This document shows, piece after piece, positions 46,494 through 57,032 of a DNA stretch of 64,000 nt. The position numbers and the translations under genes are program-made. Every line of letters starts with the position of its first letter. Position 1 is the first letter of the stretch. Below the pieces are notes generated by a model. The model made no database searches. It worked only from the letters and a program-made list of their open reading frames with translations, and was not told the origin of the DNA. The DNA comes from Earliella scabrosa (taxonomy: Eukaryota; Basidiomycota; Agaricomycetes; Polyporales; Polyporaceae): assembly GCA_022605405.1 (NCBI GenBank), contig JABYQQ010000001.1:4402001-4466000 (forward strand). Reading direction: 5' to 3'.

Positions 46494-47677
46494 TCAGAAC
46501 ACGCTCACGGACGACATGGAACCGATAGGCGCAATGGCCAGGTCCCAGCCGCTCAGCTCGAGATCAAGAGCCGAGGGGAAGTCGTCCTGAGACGCACCTA
46601 CGCCAGTGTCCAGCGGTGCTGCGTCGGGCTGGGCCACGGGGAGCATGGCCAGCAGTCTCTGCATCTCAACCTCACTCTCCCAGTCGATCTCCGGTAGTGT
46701 GGGGGTCGGGGTCACCGACGCCGCGGGGGGCGGCGCCAGCTTGATCTCGGATACCGACTGGGATCGTGACCGGGTGGGCGCAGCGCCAGAAGGCAGAGGA
46801 GCCTGCGGCGACACGGGGGAAGGCGCGAGGATTTCGCGGAAGAGGTCGTCCATGATGACTTCGTCCACCGCTGATTGCGCGCTCTCGCCAATGTGGATGG
46901 TCGGCGGATATGATGAGGGAGGGATGTTGAGCTCAAGCTGGAGATGATTCGGCGAACATTCGGATCCACCCGCTGCAGGGGCACCGATGATAAACGAGGG
47001 GCATCGGTGGTCGCCACCCGTGCTAGGTGGCGAGTGGAATCGAAGTCGTCGGGATCGAAGAGAGTGCTTGAGCCGGAAGACGTGTGTGAAGGTGCGGGAG
47101 AGATGGGAAATACGGGGGAGGGGGGCACGAATACGGGGAAAGTAGTCGTGGGAGGGAATTGACCTGACGTAGCTGGTGCGGAGGGGTCAGAAGAGGATGA
47201 GGAGGAGGATGTTGTCGAAGAGGGTACGGAGGGAACATTGAGCGGGAGACCGGAGGCTGCTAGCGCCTTCATCACGGCCTCCCAGCCCGTTTCCAGTGTT
47301 TTGATCCTCTGTCGAAGCTCCTCGTTCTCCTTCTCCCTGGCCCTGTCCTTCTCGCGCTCTTCGTCTTTCTGTCCGGTGGATGATTGTGATAGTGCGGCAA
47401 GACCCATGCCGGCGCGGAGCTGCCTGTTCTCCTCCTCAAGCTCTTGGACGCGACGCTCGAGGTACGCGAACTGCGCCTTGCGGCGGTCGCGGGAGTTCTG
47501 AGCAGCGATGCGATTGCGGTGTGCGCGAGCCTCCTTACGCTCCTCGGGGGTGACTTCGGAGCGAGCTCGCTTGCGTGAGGGACCTGCCTGGTTGTCGGAG
47601 GTGGGGGAATCAGGCGACTGGGCGTCGGTGGGTGGGGGTGAAGGGATGGAGAGGTCCATGTCGGCAGGGCGTTTCAT
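46494..47677 (-). CDS. HAC1/XBP1-like bZIP transcription factor, probable unfolded-protein-response regulator
   Basis: ATG at 47677 gives MKRPADMDLSIPSPPPTDAQ. The basic region is EERKEARAHRNRIAAQNSRD then RRKAQFAYLERRVQELEEEN, continuing as a leucine zipper. NRIAAQNSRDRRKAQ is closest in pattern to XBP1 and fungal HAC1 among bZIP factors. This frame continues past the zipper through FDPDDFDSTRHLARVATTDA. If read on without removal of sequence it turns into an arginine-rich tail and stops at 46712 (321 residues). A second frame, offset by two, encodes an acidic tail (VDEVIMDDLFREILAPSPVS; EIDWESEVEMQRLLAMLP; LELSGWDLAIAPIG) ending at 46494, as expected of an activation domain. Removing 46976-47022 (47 nt) gives one frame of 379 codons including the stop. 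Divergent from RPR2. That it is HAC1 is inferred. Confidence 0.83.
46969..47032 (-). promoter_or_regulatory. Candidate Ire1-dependent non-spliceosomal intron and hairpins
   Basis: Read as mRNA (minus strand) there are three consecutive hairpins. First, a 7-bp stem 47026-47032 / 47012-47018 closes a 7-nt loop UAGCACG. Second, an 8-bp stem 47002-47009 / 46982-46989 has a 12-nt loop. Third, a GC stem 46979-46981 / 46969-46971, extended by two G-U pairs, closes a 7-nt loop CUGCAGC at 46972-46978. The third loop matches the Ire1 consensus CNG|CNGN exactly. The first has the cleavable G|C at positions 3/4 but deviates at positions 1 and 6. Cutting both loops after position 3 excises 47 nt (46976-47022) and fixes the frame. 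A spliceosomal GT-AG alternative (donor gtgccc, acceptor ctccag, also 47 nt) cannot be excluded. Confidence 0.62.
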
Positions 47678-47952
47678 GACTGGGTCGTGAGGCGGGGGAC
47701 GATGGGTGGTCCGGACAGATAGGGAAGAGTGTGGTCTTGTAGGCGGGCAGACTGCTAGAAGGAACTGCGGGAGTACGTGGTGGTCGTTGAGAAAGCGGTG
47801 AGGACACGTACCGACACGTATACTCCTCTGTTGTCGGCTATTTACAATCTTGCCTCTTTCGGCCGCTACGCCTCCCACGTGAACACTGATCGCACCGTCC
47901 AGAGTTTCTCCGCCCTGACCCAGCACCGCCTTGCTCCGATACCGCGAACAGG
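47678..47952. promoter_or_regulatory. Divergent promoter, bZIP gene and RPR2
   Basis: 275 bp between two divergent start codons. The bZIP frame stays open upstream to 47926 without an ATG, so the 5' leader lacks an in-frame earlier start. Confidence 0.55.
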
Positions 47953-48697
47953 ATGGGCAAAAAAGACAAGAACCAGGAACCAGTGGCTAGCCTCAACGCT
48001 GTCGCGAACAGGGACATCGTCCAGCGCATCAACTTCCTCTATCAGGCCAGCACCTATCTGCACTCCATTTCCCAGTCGACCCCGGTCGGCGCTGTTCAGC
48101 CGCAGCGGAAAGGCAAAGGAAAGAAGAAAAATGCGATAAGGCATCCCAAGGACGCTGCGGAGCTGTCCAGGTGCTACGTCGGCTCCATGCGCATCGTCGG
48201 ACAGAAGACCATGGTCAGAATGTGAGTCAATGTATCGCAGTTCGCATGAGCAGACGCTCACCAATTATATCCTGCAGGGATCCTTCGATCAAACGCACCT
48301 TGTGCAAACAATGCGACACTGTCCTAATACCTGGCTCAACCGCCTCCGTTCGAGTTAAAGGTGCGTTCGCTCATGCGACGGTATGAGTCAGTGATAATAC
48401 TTGCGCCCAACAGCGCTACCCTCTCACGGCCACTGCGTCACATACACATGTCTAGCCTGTCAAACGACCAAACGTATACCCGCTCCTCCGCTGTTGGACC
48501 AAGAAGCTTCGTTCAATACAGCTGCGCCCACCGCAGGCCCGGATACGTCCGCCATGGATGTCGACTCGATTATTCCGCAGTCCACCACAGAGCATAGTAG
48601 CCGCAAGCCCAATAGAGCCCCCACACCACGCCTCCCGCCCCTTTTCGACCGGAAAGGTCATGTCGTTTTCCGAGGAAACGAAGTTATTACGTCGTGA
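47953..48697 (+). CDS. RPR2: RNase P/MRP subunit RPR2/RPP21-like
   Basis: Protein subunit of nuclear ribonuclease P, which matures the 5' end of tRNA. ATG at 47953 gives MGKKDKNQEPVASLNAVANR, then DIVQRINFLYQASTYLHSIS and AAELSRCYVGSMRIVGQKTM. Introns follow VRM and VRVK. The zinc ribbon is formed by IKRTLCKQCDTVLIPG and CVTYTCLACQTTKRIPAP, giving four cysteines in two CxxC pairs. The C-terminal 60 residues are low complexity and basic (SRKPNRAPTPRLPP), ending FRGNEVITS. The fold signature (helix pair plus C4 zinc ribbon) fits RPR2/RPP21/SNM1; which of the three cannot be decided by eye. Confidence 0.85.
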
Positions 48698-49814
48698 AAC
48701 ATCGCTTCACCCTTCGATCTCGGTGATCCATAGGACCTCAGGTCACATTCTCCTCCCACTCGTCTAATACTTCAGGCCTCTCTTGTGTTGCGCGTCTACC
48801 CCGATCCCATCCCAGCAATCCGTCATCGCCTCTCGGACAAGCATACTACAAAGCAGCCAATACGACACCTCTGAAGGATACGACTCGATGAGTCTTCATG
48901 GTATCCTCTTGAGTAGCTGCGTCCCAAACAACCCTGTCTCTGCTGCATGAACGAACATCTTGGAATCTATGTTCCATACCTCGTCTCATCGATGTATCTG
49001 TCGCGACTCGCCGCGTGTCCTCTAACCTCTGTCGGGTTTTTTTCGGGGTTGGAGCTTCGGCTTATCATCATCAGGCTTTCGCCCGTCACCGGAAAGCGCA
49101 CTGCAACAGACAACTAATTCTCATCCGCCTCACCTCAACTCCCCGCAATGTCCTGTACTCGTCGCCACGGTCGCACATCAGTAGCCCTGAACTCAGGGAA
49201 CGCCTTCTTCACAAGCTCGGTCCACTCCACGGTCTGCCGGGAGTTGGATCGAATGGACGGACCCTCCGCTGTCAGTGCTCACATATAGTGACACCTCCCA
49301 ATGCGGGATGCGTAGGACGGCAGTTCTCAACTTGTCCCTTCATGTTCAAGTGATCGTGGCTGTGCTCAACTATGTACGAGCATCAAGTAACTGGCAACTG
49401 GCAAGTCGAAAACCGTGTCCATGTCCTCATATCGTCCTCGTGCGATGTTGAGATCAGAGAGGTCCAAGTGCGTCATTGATGAAGTAGCTCTATAGGAGGG
49501 ACTCTCAAACGCGAAACGCGAGACTCGTACAACTCCGGACCCCACCAGAGAATGGCTTGCCGACGATGCACTCCCAAACAGGCATTCAGAATTGCCAGGG
49601 TGAGAGAAGATAAGCGTGGCAGCGCTCGCTGTGGGCCACGTTTGAATTTTAATTCAACCTGAACTCGTACGTATCGCTCCCTCTTGCGCCGACTCAGACT
49701 ACCGGTGAGCATTGTGAGCCATCCTCTTTCGACGTCACGGTCGTCTCATAGTCACCCCTTGCAGCGACGACAGGAAGCAGCGACGCCGTCCCCCTCTCTT
49801 CAACTACCAATCCA
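48698..49814. other. Intergenic, nothing recognised
   Basis: 1.1 kb between two plus-strand genes. No coding exon, RNA gene or repeat recognised. Confidence 0.5.
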
Positions 49815-51284
49815 ATGCCAATCGTTCTACGTCCTGTCGAGAGGGCCGGCCCCACTAATCTGCCTCCAGAGTTAGTACATAGGATTATGACCATGCTGAA
49901 GAACACCGACAACTTCACGGTCGCTCATCGATCGTTGGCCGCCTGTACGCTCTTCTGCAAGGCATGGCACGACGTGGCCCGTTCGCACCTCTTCAAGGAC
50001 GTCTTCGTGAGATCGCCGCCGTCAGGTTTCTGGTTCGACGAGTTCTTCGCGTTCGTTGAACAGCATCCCCACGTCGCACAATACATCCAGAACTTGCTAT
50101 TTATGTTGGACAATGACTGGGCCGCGAACAGGAGGAGGAACGGGCTGCCCGCGGCGGAAAATGACGGGGACTCGCGGAGATTGTGGCCGGGGATGGCAAT
50201 GCTCAACTTACCCTCCTTGGTGGCAACCCTCCCCCGGCTCACGGCCTTGCGCAGTCTGAAGTTTATGTCAATCGCGCTTCGCCCTCACGGCCTACCTCTC
50301 ACACCATTTCCCATTTCCCTTCGAACCATGCTCGTCAATGCTCCCGTCACTCCTCTAGAGCTGTTCTTCAGTGGGCTGACGATCGAGTCCGTCGACGTCC
50401 TGTATCTCGACTCCATCAACCCTAGACATTGGCCAGGCCATGCTATCCCCAGAGTCAGCGTCCGCAAGCTGATTCTCCGCTGTGCAGCAGTCGACATACC
50501 TCTGTTCGACTTCTATCAGCAACTCTTCCGCCCCGAAGTATTGCGCTGCGTCGATTACCAGTCCAGGGAGTGGCCTCGTATCAGACGCTTCTGCGCGTTT
50601 CTGGGCGTGATGGGAGGAAGGTTGGAGCAGATCGTTTTGGACTTTCGGGCTTCTAGTATCGAAGAGATGTTGAGCTCTCGTGCGTATTCATTCGTTCTGG
50701 TGGAATCTAGCGCAACGTCTGACATTTGGCATGGTAGCCGCGGTCCTTCCATGGGACGTTATTGGACGCGCTGTAGCTTCGTGCACGACGTTGGAAACAG
50801 TGGAGATTCGACTGGATGTGATTGGCCGTCTACCACCAACCCCATTCCGCAGCATCCCCAATATCACCGCTCTCCTGAACGAACTCGTCCGTCTTCCAGT
50901 CCTTCGGCAGCTGACACTGAGAATCATGAACAACCCGGCCGCTGGCGGCCCAGGGGACCGCGGTGGCTACTGCGAGGAGATCATGGCAGACCTAACATGC
51001 CTTGACGGAATATGCACCGAAGTCGTCAAACAGGTCAAGTCCATGCGGCACGTCCGGATTTTCGTAGAAGGATATCTGTTCCGAGAGGGTAGAACACCCT
51101 TTAGGATGCCAGATTGGGAAACCAGGAAGCGCGTGCAAGACGCACTGCCAACGCTAAAGGCTACCGGTGTGGGGGTGGAAGTAGATGTGGATATGGGTAG
51201 TAAATCGCCTCTGGTGGAGATCGTACGTACCACAACTCTCGTCGTGTGTCAAATGTGCTGATGAACTTTCTCCCGTAGGATTGA
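49815..51284 (+). CDS. F-box protein with LRR-like C-terminus, copy 2
   Basis: Paralogue of 16312-17848 and same predicted role (SCF adaptor). ATG at 49815 gives MPIVLRPVERAGPTNLPPEL. F-box: LPPELVHRIMTMLKN then AACTLFCKAWHDVARSHLFK. It lacks the acidic insert of copy 1. An intron from about 50681 to 50734 joins LSS to PAVLPWDVIGRAVASC, at the same place as in copy 1. Further on come ITALLNELVRLPVLRQLTLR and DLTCLDGICTEVVKQVKSMR. A last intron 51223-51278 (donor gtacgt, branch-like ctgatg, acceptor gtag) leaves only Asp and a stop in the last exon. Unspliced, the frame would end at 51261. The copies are 33 kb apart on the same strand. Confidence 0.82.
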
Positions 51285-51672
51285 ATTGACCTCAACTGAG
51301 CCTTTCTTGTCGTGCTCGTCCTCTCTGATGCAAGTCACTATTGACCCTCGTCAGTGAGGTCGCGTATTCTGGAGAAGACACTCACCATATATTCCTGTTC
51401 GGTCTCATGCGATCCTGTGAAAGCTACATGTATACTGCTTCCCTATGAGAATCAGCCTTGTGCCTGACATCCCACGCTAGCGTACGAGGTCTGTGAGCAG
51501 CGAGTATGATCGGGCCACTAACACTGGCACAGCCTGAGCATAGGAGAAGAAACCGGAAGAACGCAATGCATAGCTATAGCAAGGTCACATAACACGGCAA
51601 TGAGGGTGCACCCAGGAGCGAAGGAACATACAACAGCCATAGATCTCCGACGCGCAACGACACCTCTCGTCC
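51285..51672. other. Convergent 3' region, nothing recognised
   Basis: 388 bp between the F-box gene (+) and the LYAR-like gene (-). Confidence 0.45.
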
Positions 51673-53183
51673 TCAGGCGACTGCTTCTGTCTTATCCTTT
51701 TTCGACTTCTTTTCCTTCTTACTCTTCTTCGTCACCGATGGGGAGTCTGGAACGTCGACCTCCATCTTGTCGCCCTCGTCTGTGCCCTTCTTCCGCTTAT
51801 CCTTCTTGCTCTTCTTCTCCGTTGCAGGGGGCTCGGGCTCCACAGCATCCGCCTGGTCGCGTTTGCGCTTCTTGGACGTGGCATCCCCCTCGTTCACCTC
51901 TGCACTCCCAGCCTCATCCATCGCCTGACTCTTCTCCTTGCCCTTCTTCTCCTTTTTGCTCTTCTTCTCTTTTACGGGGCTATCTGACGCTGGTACGTCC
52001 CCGTTCGGCCCTGCCTCTGTCTCCGCCTGTGCACCATCGTCCTTCTTGCTCTTCTTCGACTTCTTCGCGCTATCCTTTGGGGGTGCGGACGACGACGCAA
52101 CGGGCTCGTCCGACGCGCCATCCTTCTTCGACTTTTTGTCCTTCTTGTCCTTCTTGGACTTCTTTTCGGACTTTTCTGAGGGAGCATCCACGGCGGGTGC
52201 TTTGGATGGCGATGAAGACGTAGCGTCAGCGTCGTCGCCTTTGGCAAGCTTAGCCTTCTTTTTCTTCGGCTCCTCGCCGTTTTGTGTCTGCGATGCGCGG
52301 TCAGTATAATGTGCAGCACATGAAGGTCATTAGACGCACCTCAGCGGCAGCAGCAACCTCGTCTCCGCCCATAGACTTGCGCTTCTTCTCCCCCTTTTTC
52401 TTCTTCTCCTTCCCGCCCCCGCTCTCCTGCTTGCCTCCCTCCGCCGCCTTCTCCGTCTTTTCTGGCGCACCCTCGGTCTGCTCCTCCGGCACAATGGCTG
52501 TGACGGGCGACATCCGCACCGGGGTGCCCAAAGGAGTGCCGTTAGCGCCAGATGCCTCGTAACCGTGTCGGGGGCCGCCCCAGCCGCCGCCGCGTCCCCA
52601 GGACTGCTGCTGATACTTACCACCACCCGCACCGCCGTTCGCGTTCCCGTACGAGCGGCCGTTCTGGTTCTGGTTCGCACCGCGGTTGTTGTTGCCCTGT
52701 CCATTCCCGCGTGGCCCGCCGTTTTGCTGCAGGTTCACGAAGGAAAGCAGGGAGAAGAGAGAGGGAGGCCAAGTGAGGACTTGTGGAGATGGTGGGAGAG
52801 TTGGGAGAGAGACGCACTTTCGGACCCTTGTACAACCCCTTCTGGTACTTCTCGGCCTCGCTTATGCATTGAGTATGGCTCTTGAACTGAGCGGGGCCGG
52901 CGAAGGTCGTGCTGCAGTCGATGCAGGTCACGGAGCTATGGCACATCGAGTAGTGCTTGTCGAGCTTCGGCTTCTTGACTGTGTCTCCGCATCCTATTCG
53001 CGCGCAGATTCACGAGGGAGATTAAACGTGAAGAATGGGACGAGGGGAGATGGAGAAGTCAGAGATGATCCTGGGCGGATCATTGTACCGGGGGTAGGAG
53101 GCGAGCTCACCATCGCACCTATATTGCGTGTGAGATAGTTCGCAGTGCCCCTATAGAGTCAATGCTTACTGAAACGAAACCAT
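51673..53183 (-). CDS. LYAR-type zinc-finger nucleolar protein
   Basis: Homologue of LYAR, a nucleolar protein linked to rRNA synthesis and ribosome assembly. ATG at 53183 opens MVSFQ. Across two short introns it becomes CDGCGDTVKKPKLDKHYSMC, then HSSVTCIDCSTTFAGPAQFK and SHTQCISEAEKYQKGLYKG. This is the LYAR-type C2HC arrangement with conserved KH and CISE. A Gly/Asn/Arg-rich segment follows (NGQGNNNRGANQNQNGRS; WGRGGGWGGPRHG), RNA-binding in character. The C-terminal half is a long series of KKSKK-type lysine clusters (PPKDSAKKSKKSKKDDG; PSVTKKSKKEKKSKKDK), ending TEAVA at 51673. Zinc-finger identity is secure; the tail is low complexity. Confidence 0.86.
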
Positions 53184-53578
53184 TGCGAAGCAGGCGGCGT
53201 GCGCTCGGGCGTATGACTGGTGGGCGGAGGTAAGTTGAGGATCGAGGATGGCGGGAAGAGCCAATCACCGTCTTTGCCGACGAAATTTCTGGCATGCACT
53301 CTAGCGCCCAGCTACATACTCTACGCTGGCGCTTGAGAAATCGACACATGCGCTGCCAGCCTGCCACTGAGATACAGCAGCCTGACGCCGCTTAGTGCGT
53401 AGTATATTCGGGGCCGACAAAATTCAGCTCGCGGTTCCACGTGTTCAAGCACTCGACTGAAAACCGAGGCAAGCATACTATGTCATTGGATCCTAGACGA
53501 TACAAAGCCCATACTATGATGATGCAACAAGGACCTAGGTCGGAGCAGTACGACGCCCGAAAGCTCCCATGCAGAACT
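53184..53578. other. Intergenic: LYAR promoter and kinase copy 1 3' flank
   Basis: 395 bp. The part nearest the kinase resembles the 3' flanks of the other kinase copies (a GTACGACGCCCGA-type stretch), so the duplicated unit extends a little beyond the stop codon. Confidence 0.5.
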
Positions 53579-54625
53579 TTACAATACGTCCGCAAGCTTC
53601 CCATGTTTCCAATGCCAATAGAATGACGCGAAGCACTTGTCGCGCTCTACGCGCCGTTGGTCGACAATGACATACTGTGGTGCATCCTCGCTCATTACCG
53701 ATGACCCACTGCACATATCGTCGCAGTATCCAAGATTTCGGTGGTCTATCGCTGTAGGCCCACTACAAAGGTACCATTTAGCCCGACTGAGTCCGCGCGA
53801 GAACGTGTGGAGACATACGTCCGAAATCCATGCAAAAGAGTGCCCTACAGACAGCATGTCCCAGGAGAAGGGGTCGAAGTGCGTCATGCCGAGAGGCGCA
53901 TCGATGCGCGACGCAGGCAGCTTGATAGCAGGCTGATGGCCAGGTCCGAGCTCAAACTGCCGCGACTGGCCAAAATCCATGATATAGACTTTGCCTGCTT
54001 CGACTGGCATGTCGCTGCCAGCATGCTTCGCTACGTCCCGATCCTTAGCGTACAGGAAGTTGTCGGTGACGCAGTCCTGCAATGGTCATTAGCGTACAAC
54101 GCACGTGCTGTACTATCCGAACCGCACCAAGTGAGCGATTTTTAGCTGATGTAGGAACTCTACGCCCTGCAAGAGCCTATTGAACACCGATCAGAGCATC
54201 AATTTAATGGTTGCAGACCGCACCTCGAGCACCTGGTCGAAACCCCGCAGCAGGGCTCCAAAGGACCATTCGTGAAATGGGAGCACAGTGAATTCGCTCA
54301 AGGCTGGCATGATGAGAAGTGGAGGGTGTGAGCGGATGACCTTGCACGGCAGGGTGTGGTTAGGTGAGGCAGAGGAAAATCGCAACAGTTTTTCGTAGAT
54401 ATCGGCCTCTGGACTGCTGGACTTGACAGTCTTGATTACATAGGGACGACCAGGGTCGTCGTAGCCGGTCCGCCAGGCAACATCCTGGAGGATACTCAAC
54501 GAGGCTACAGGCGAAACAAAGAGTGAGCTAACCGGCTTGACTGGATGATCGAGAATGATGCCCCGGGCTTTGAGTTCGGGATGATCTAGAATCCATTCTG
54601 GCACCTTGCTTTCTTGAAAGCGCAT
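53579..54625 (-). CDS. Kinase-like protein, tandem copy 1
   Basis: Degenerate protein-kinase-fold protein, probably basidiomycete-specific. From ATG 54625 (MRFQESKVPEWILDHPELKA) it reads DVAWRTGYDDPGRPYVIKTV, whose VIK could be the ATP-anchoring lysine. Then comes LPCKVIRSHPPLLIMPALSE. Across two introns GVEFLHQLKIAHL joins DCVTDNFLYAKDRDVAKHAG, giving a catalytic-loop-like HLDCVTDN (HxDxxxxN). The DFG motif is in GKVYIMDFGQSRQFELGPG. The C-lobe reads DAPLGMTHFDPFSWDMLSVG and ends SFYWHWKHGKLADVL. Key lysine, aspartates and asparagine are present, so activity is possible. The N-terminus is short and a start exon may be missing. About 85% alike by eye to copies 2 and 3. Confidence 0.7.
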
Positions 54626-55961
54626 ATGCAATCTAGATCGATACAGGTACGATTTGGCGCAGACGATGTTTGGGATAGTTTTGTCTCCCCTAGGCAGACG
54701 ATGGGACCTACTGAGGGGGGGATAGACGGTCCTTCAACGTCTGCTTTCAAACGCGACCCTTTGGCGTGTGCCTCCGAATCAGCGGGGTTCGAACTTGCCG
54801 GCTGATCCGACCGTCCATATAAGGAGCGACCTGCCGTTTTGAGACGGCCATCTCAAAAAGGCAGGTCGCTCCTTATATGGACGCACTCAAGCGCCAGTGC
54901 ACTTCACGCGTTCTCCAACTCGCACTTCTGGTGCAATACCTTCGTTGATGATTCTCTTGGGCCTCAGCACTCTTCCAAGCTTCTGCTCCAGCATACACCT
55001 CAGTATCTCCTCAGTATTCTGTTTCACTGTCAAATTTAGCAACACACGACTCTGTTTTGTCCAATAACAAGCAGCGAGGTGCGCTCGAGTCCGGATACCA
55101 CTCAGCCTAACAACACTGGCACTAGGGACCTTGTCTCCCCTCCTATACGCTCGGCATAACACTTCTCACCGAAGAACCCTCCCAAACCTCATCCCGCAAG
55201 TGTAAGCGCGAAAATGTGGAGAACGAGTTGCCCAGCCCGGGTTCGTAGGACATGTCTCCCTCGTCATCCTATCTCCCATTCGCCGCCACCCCTACGCCTT
55301 AAATCCCCTCCCGTTTCTCATCATACACGATTCCCTACCCACCCACGCTGCAAGGGTGCAATGTCAGATCAACCATATCCATCCTTCAAGAGACAGTACG
55401 ACGCCCAGAAGTTTGCTTGCGCTCACTCTCCTGTAGTCGAACTTGCCTTTGATTGACCTACGATGGATAGGAGACAAACAATGGGGGTGCAGCTGTAGCA
55501 CTAGAAGTGTATACCATTATGCAGGCATAGCGTAGACTGGAGGAAGAGGACAGATGCAGAAGGCGCCCGCGACGCGTCGTGGACGCGTCGTGGTGTATAG
55601 ATCTTGACGCGGTGTCGGAGATCAAAATGATGCTGACAAACTCAGATTGCGACCCTCACGGTTCGAGCCCGGATTTGAAAGCAGACTAGGGATAGTTCGA
55701 GTGCTTGACAAGGTGACTGAATCCGTGACGTAGCGACGGTGACTCGGATATTATGTAGCCGTGTAGCCAACAAGCGCTCGGCGGCCGACATGAACGTCCT
55801 TACCCCTTACCCAACCTCGGTGAACCATCCGCTGCGACTTGTGTACAATGGCGGCCCTGTCTGAGAGTACTAGTAACATCATATGGCGTCAATCGATCAT
55901 CTTACTACCAAGACTAGATTGGAGAAGTAAGTACGACCCCGGAAAGCACTCATACAGAACT
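54626..55961. other. Spacer between kinase copies 1 and 2
   Basis: 1.3 kb with no supportable gene. It contains the 72-bp palindrome (54812-54883). Its last 120 bp or so match the 3' flank of copy 3 (shared segments around 55845-55960 and 57485-57600). Confidence 0.6.
54812..54883. repeat. 72-bp near-perfect palindrome (foldback)
   Basis: Two 24-bp arms, 54812-54835 and 54860-54883, are exact reverse complements. Inside them, after one unpaired base on each side, 54837-54844 and 54851-54858 are also exact complements (TTTTGAGA/TCTCAAAA). The loop is six bases. The whole forms a 32-bp hairpin with a single mismatch. The arms contain CATATAAGG. No target-site duplication is evident. Confidence 0.95.
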
Positions 55962-57032
55962 TCACAATGCGTCCACAGGCTTCCCATGTTTCCACTGCCA
56001 GTATAATGACGCGAAGCACCTGCCGCGCCCTACGCGCGGTTGGTCGACAATGACATACTGTTCTGCATCCTCGTTCATTACCGATGACCCACTGCACATA
56101 TCGGCGCAGTATCCAAGGTTTCGGTGGTCTGTCACTGTAGGCCCACTACAACGGCACCATTCAGCCCAGCCAGAGTCATACGAGGTGTAAACACGTACGT
56201 CCGAAATCCATTCAAAGGAATGCCCTACAGAGAGCATATCCCAAGAGAAGGGATCGAAGTGCGTCATGCCGAGAGGTGCATCGATGCGCGACGCAGGCAG
56301 CTTGATAGCGGGCTGACAGCCGGGTCCAAGCTCAAACTGTCATGACTGGCCAAAGTCCATGATATAAACTTTGCCTGCTTCGACTGGCATGTCGCTGCCC
56401 GCGTGATTCGCTACGTCCCAGTCCTTAGCGTAAAGGAAGTTGTCGGTGACGCAGTCCTGCAATGGTGCAATGTTTGCTTATCAGCTTCCAACGTAAAACG
56501 TTATATGATTCGAGTCTCACCAAGTGAGCGATCTTCAGTTGATGCAGAAAATCCACGCCCTGTGCTTTCCTATTCAGCACCGTCCAAACCATCAAGTCAA
56601 TGGTTGCAAACCGCACCTCAAGCACCTGGTCGAAGCATTGCAGAATGGCCGCAAGGGTCCATTGGGGAAAGGGAAGCATAAATTCGCTCACGGCTGGCAT
56701 AATGAGAAGTGGAGGGTCGGAGCGGATGACTTTGCAAGGCAAAGTATGGTTGGGTGAGGCATTGGGGAATTGCGACAAACGTTCGTAAATGTCAGCCTCT
56801 GAGCTATCGGCCTTGACAGCCTTCACAACATAAGGATGACCAGGCAGGTCGTAGCCGGTCCGCCAGGCCACATCCTAGACAGTCAGTATGTGAATGAGAC
56901 CCAGACTGAACACGGAACATAAAATGAGCTGACCGGTTTGACTGGGTGATCAAGGACGATGTCCCTGGCTTTGAGTTCGGGATGACTAAGGATCCACACT
57001 GGCACCCTGCTCGGTCTTACCCGCACTCGCAT
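55962..57032 (-). pseudogene. Kinase-like protein, tandem copy 2, interrupted
   Basis: Same layout as copies 1 and 3. ATG 57032 gives MRVRVRPSRVPVWILSHPEL, then DVAWRTGYDLPGHPYVVKAV, LPCKVIRSDPPLLIMPAVSE, and GVDFLHQLKIAHL joined to DCVTDN. In the activation-segment start, copies 1 and 3 read DFGQSRQFE, but here the arginine codon is TGA at 56340-56342. This gives DFGQS and a stop. The frame stays intact afterwards to QWKHGKPVDAL (55962), so the break is a single recent lesion, or the stop is read through. Without rescue, the product ends just after DFG and lacks the whole C-lobe. Confidence 0.78.

Noticed and set aside
46712..46975. Arginine-rich end of the unspliced bZIP frame as the normal C-terminus
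   Set aside because: The alternative frame encodes an acidic, activation-domain-like tail of about 160 residues and the hairpins sit at the switch point. The arginine-rich end is more likely the product of unprocessed mRNA.
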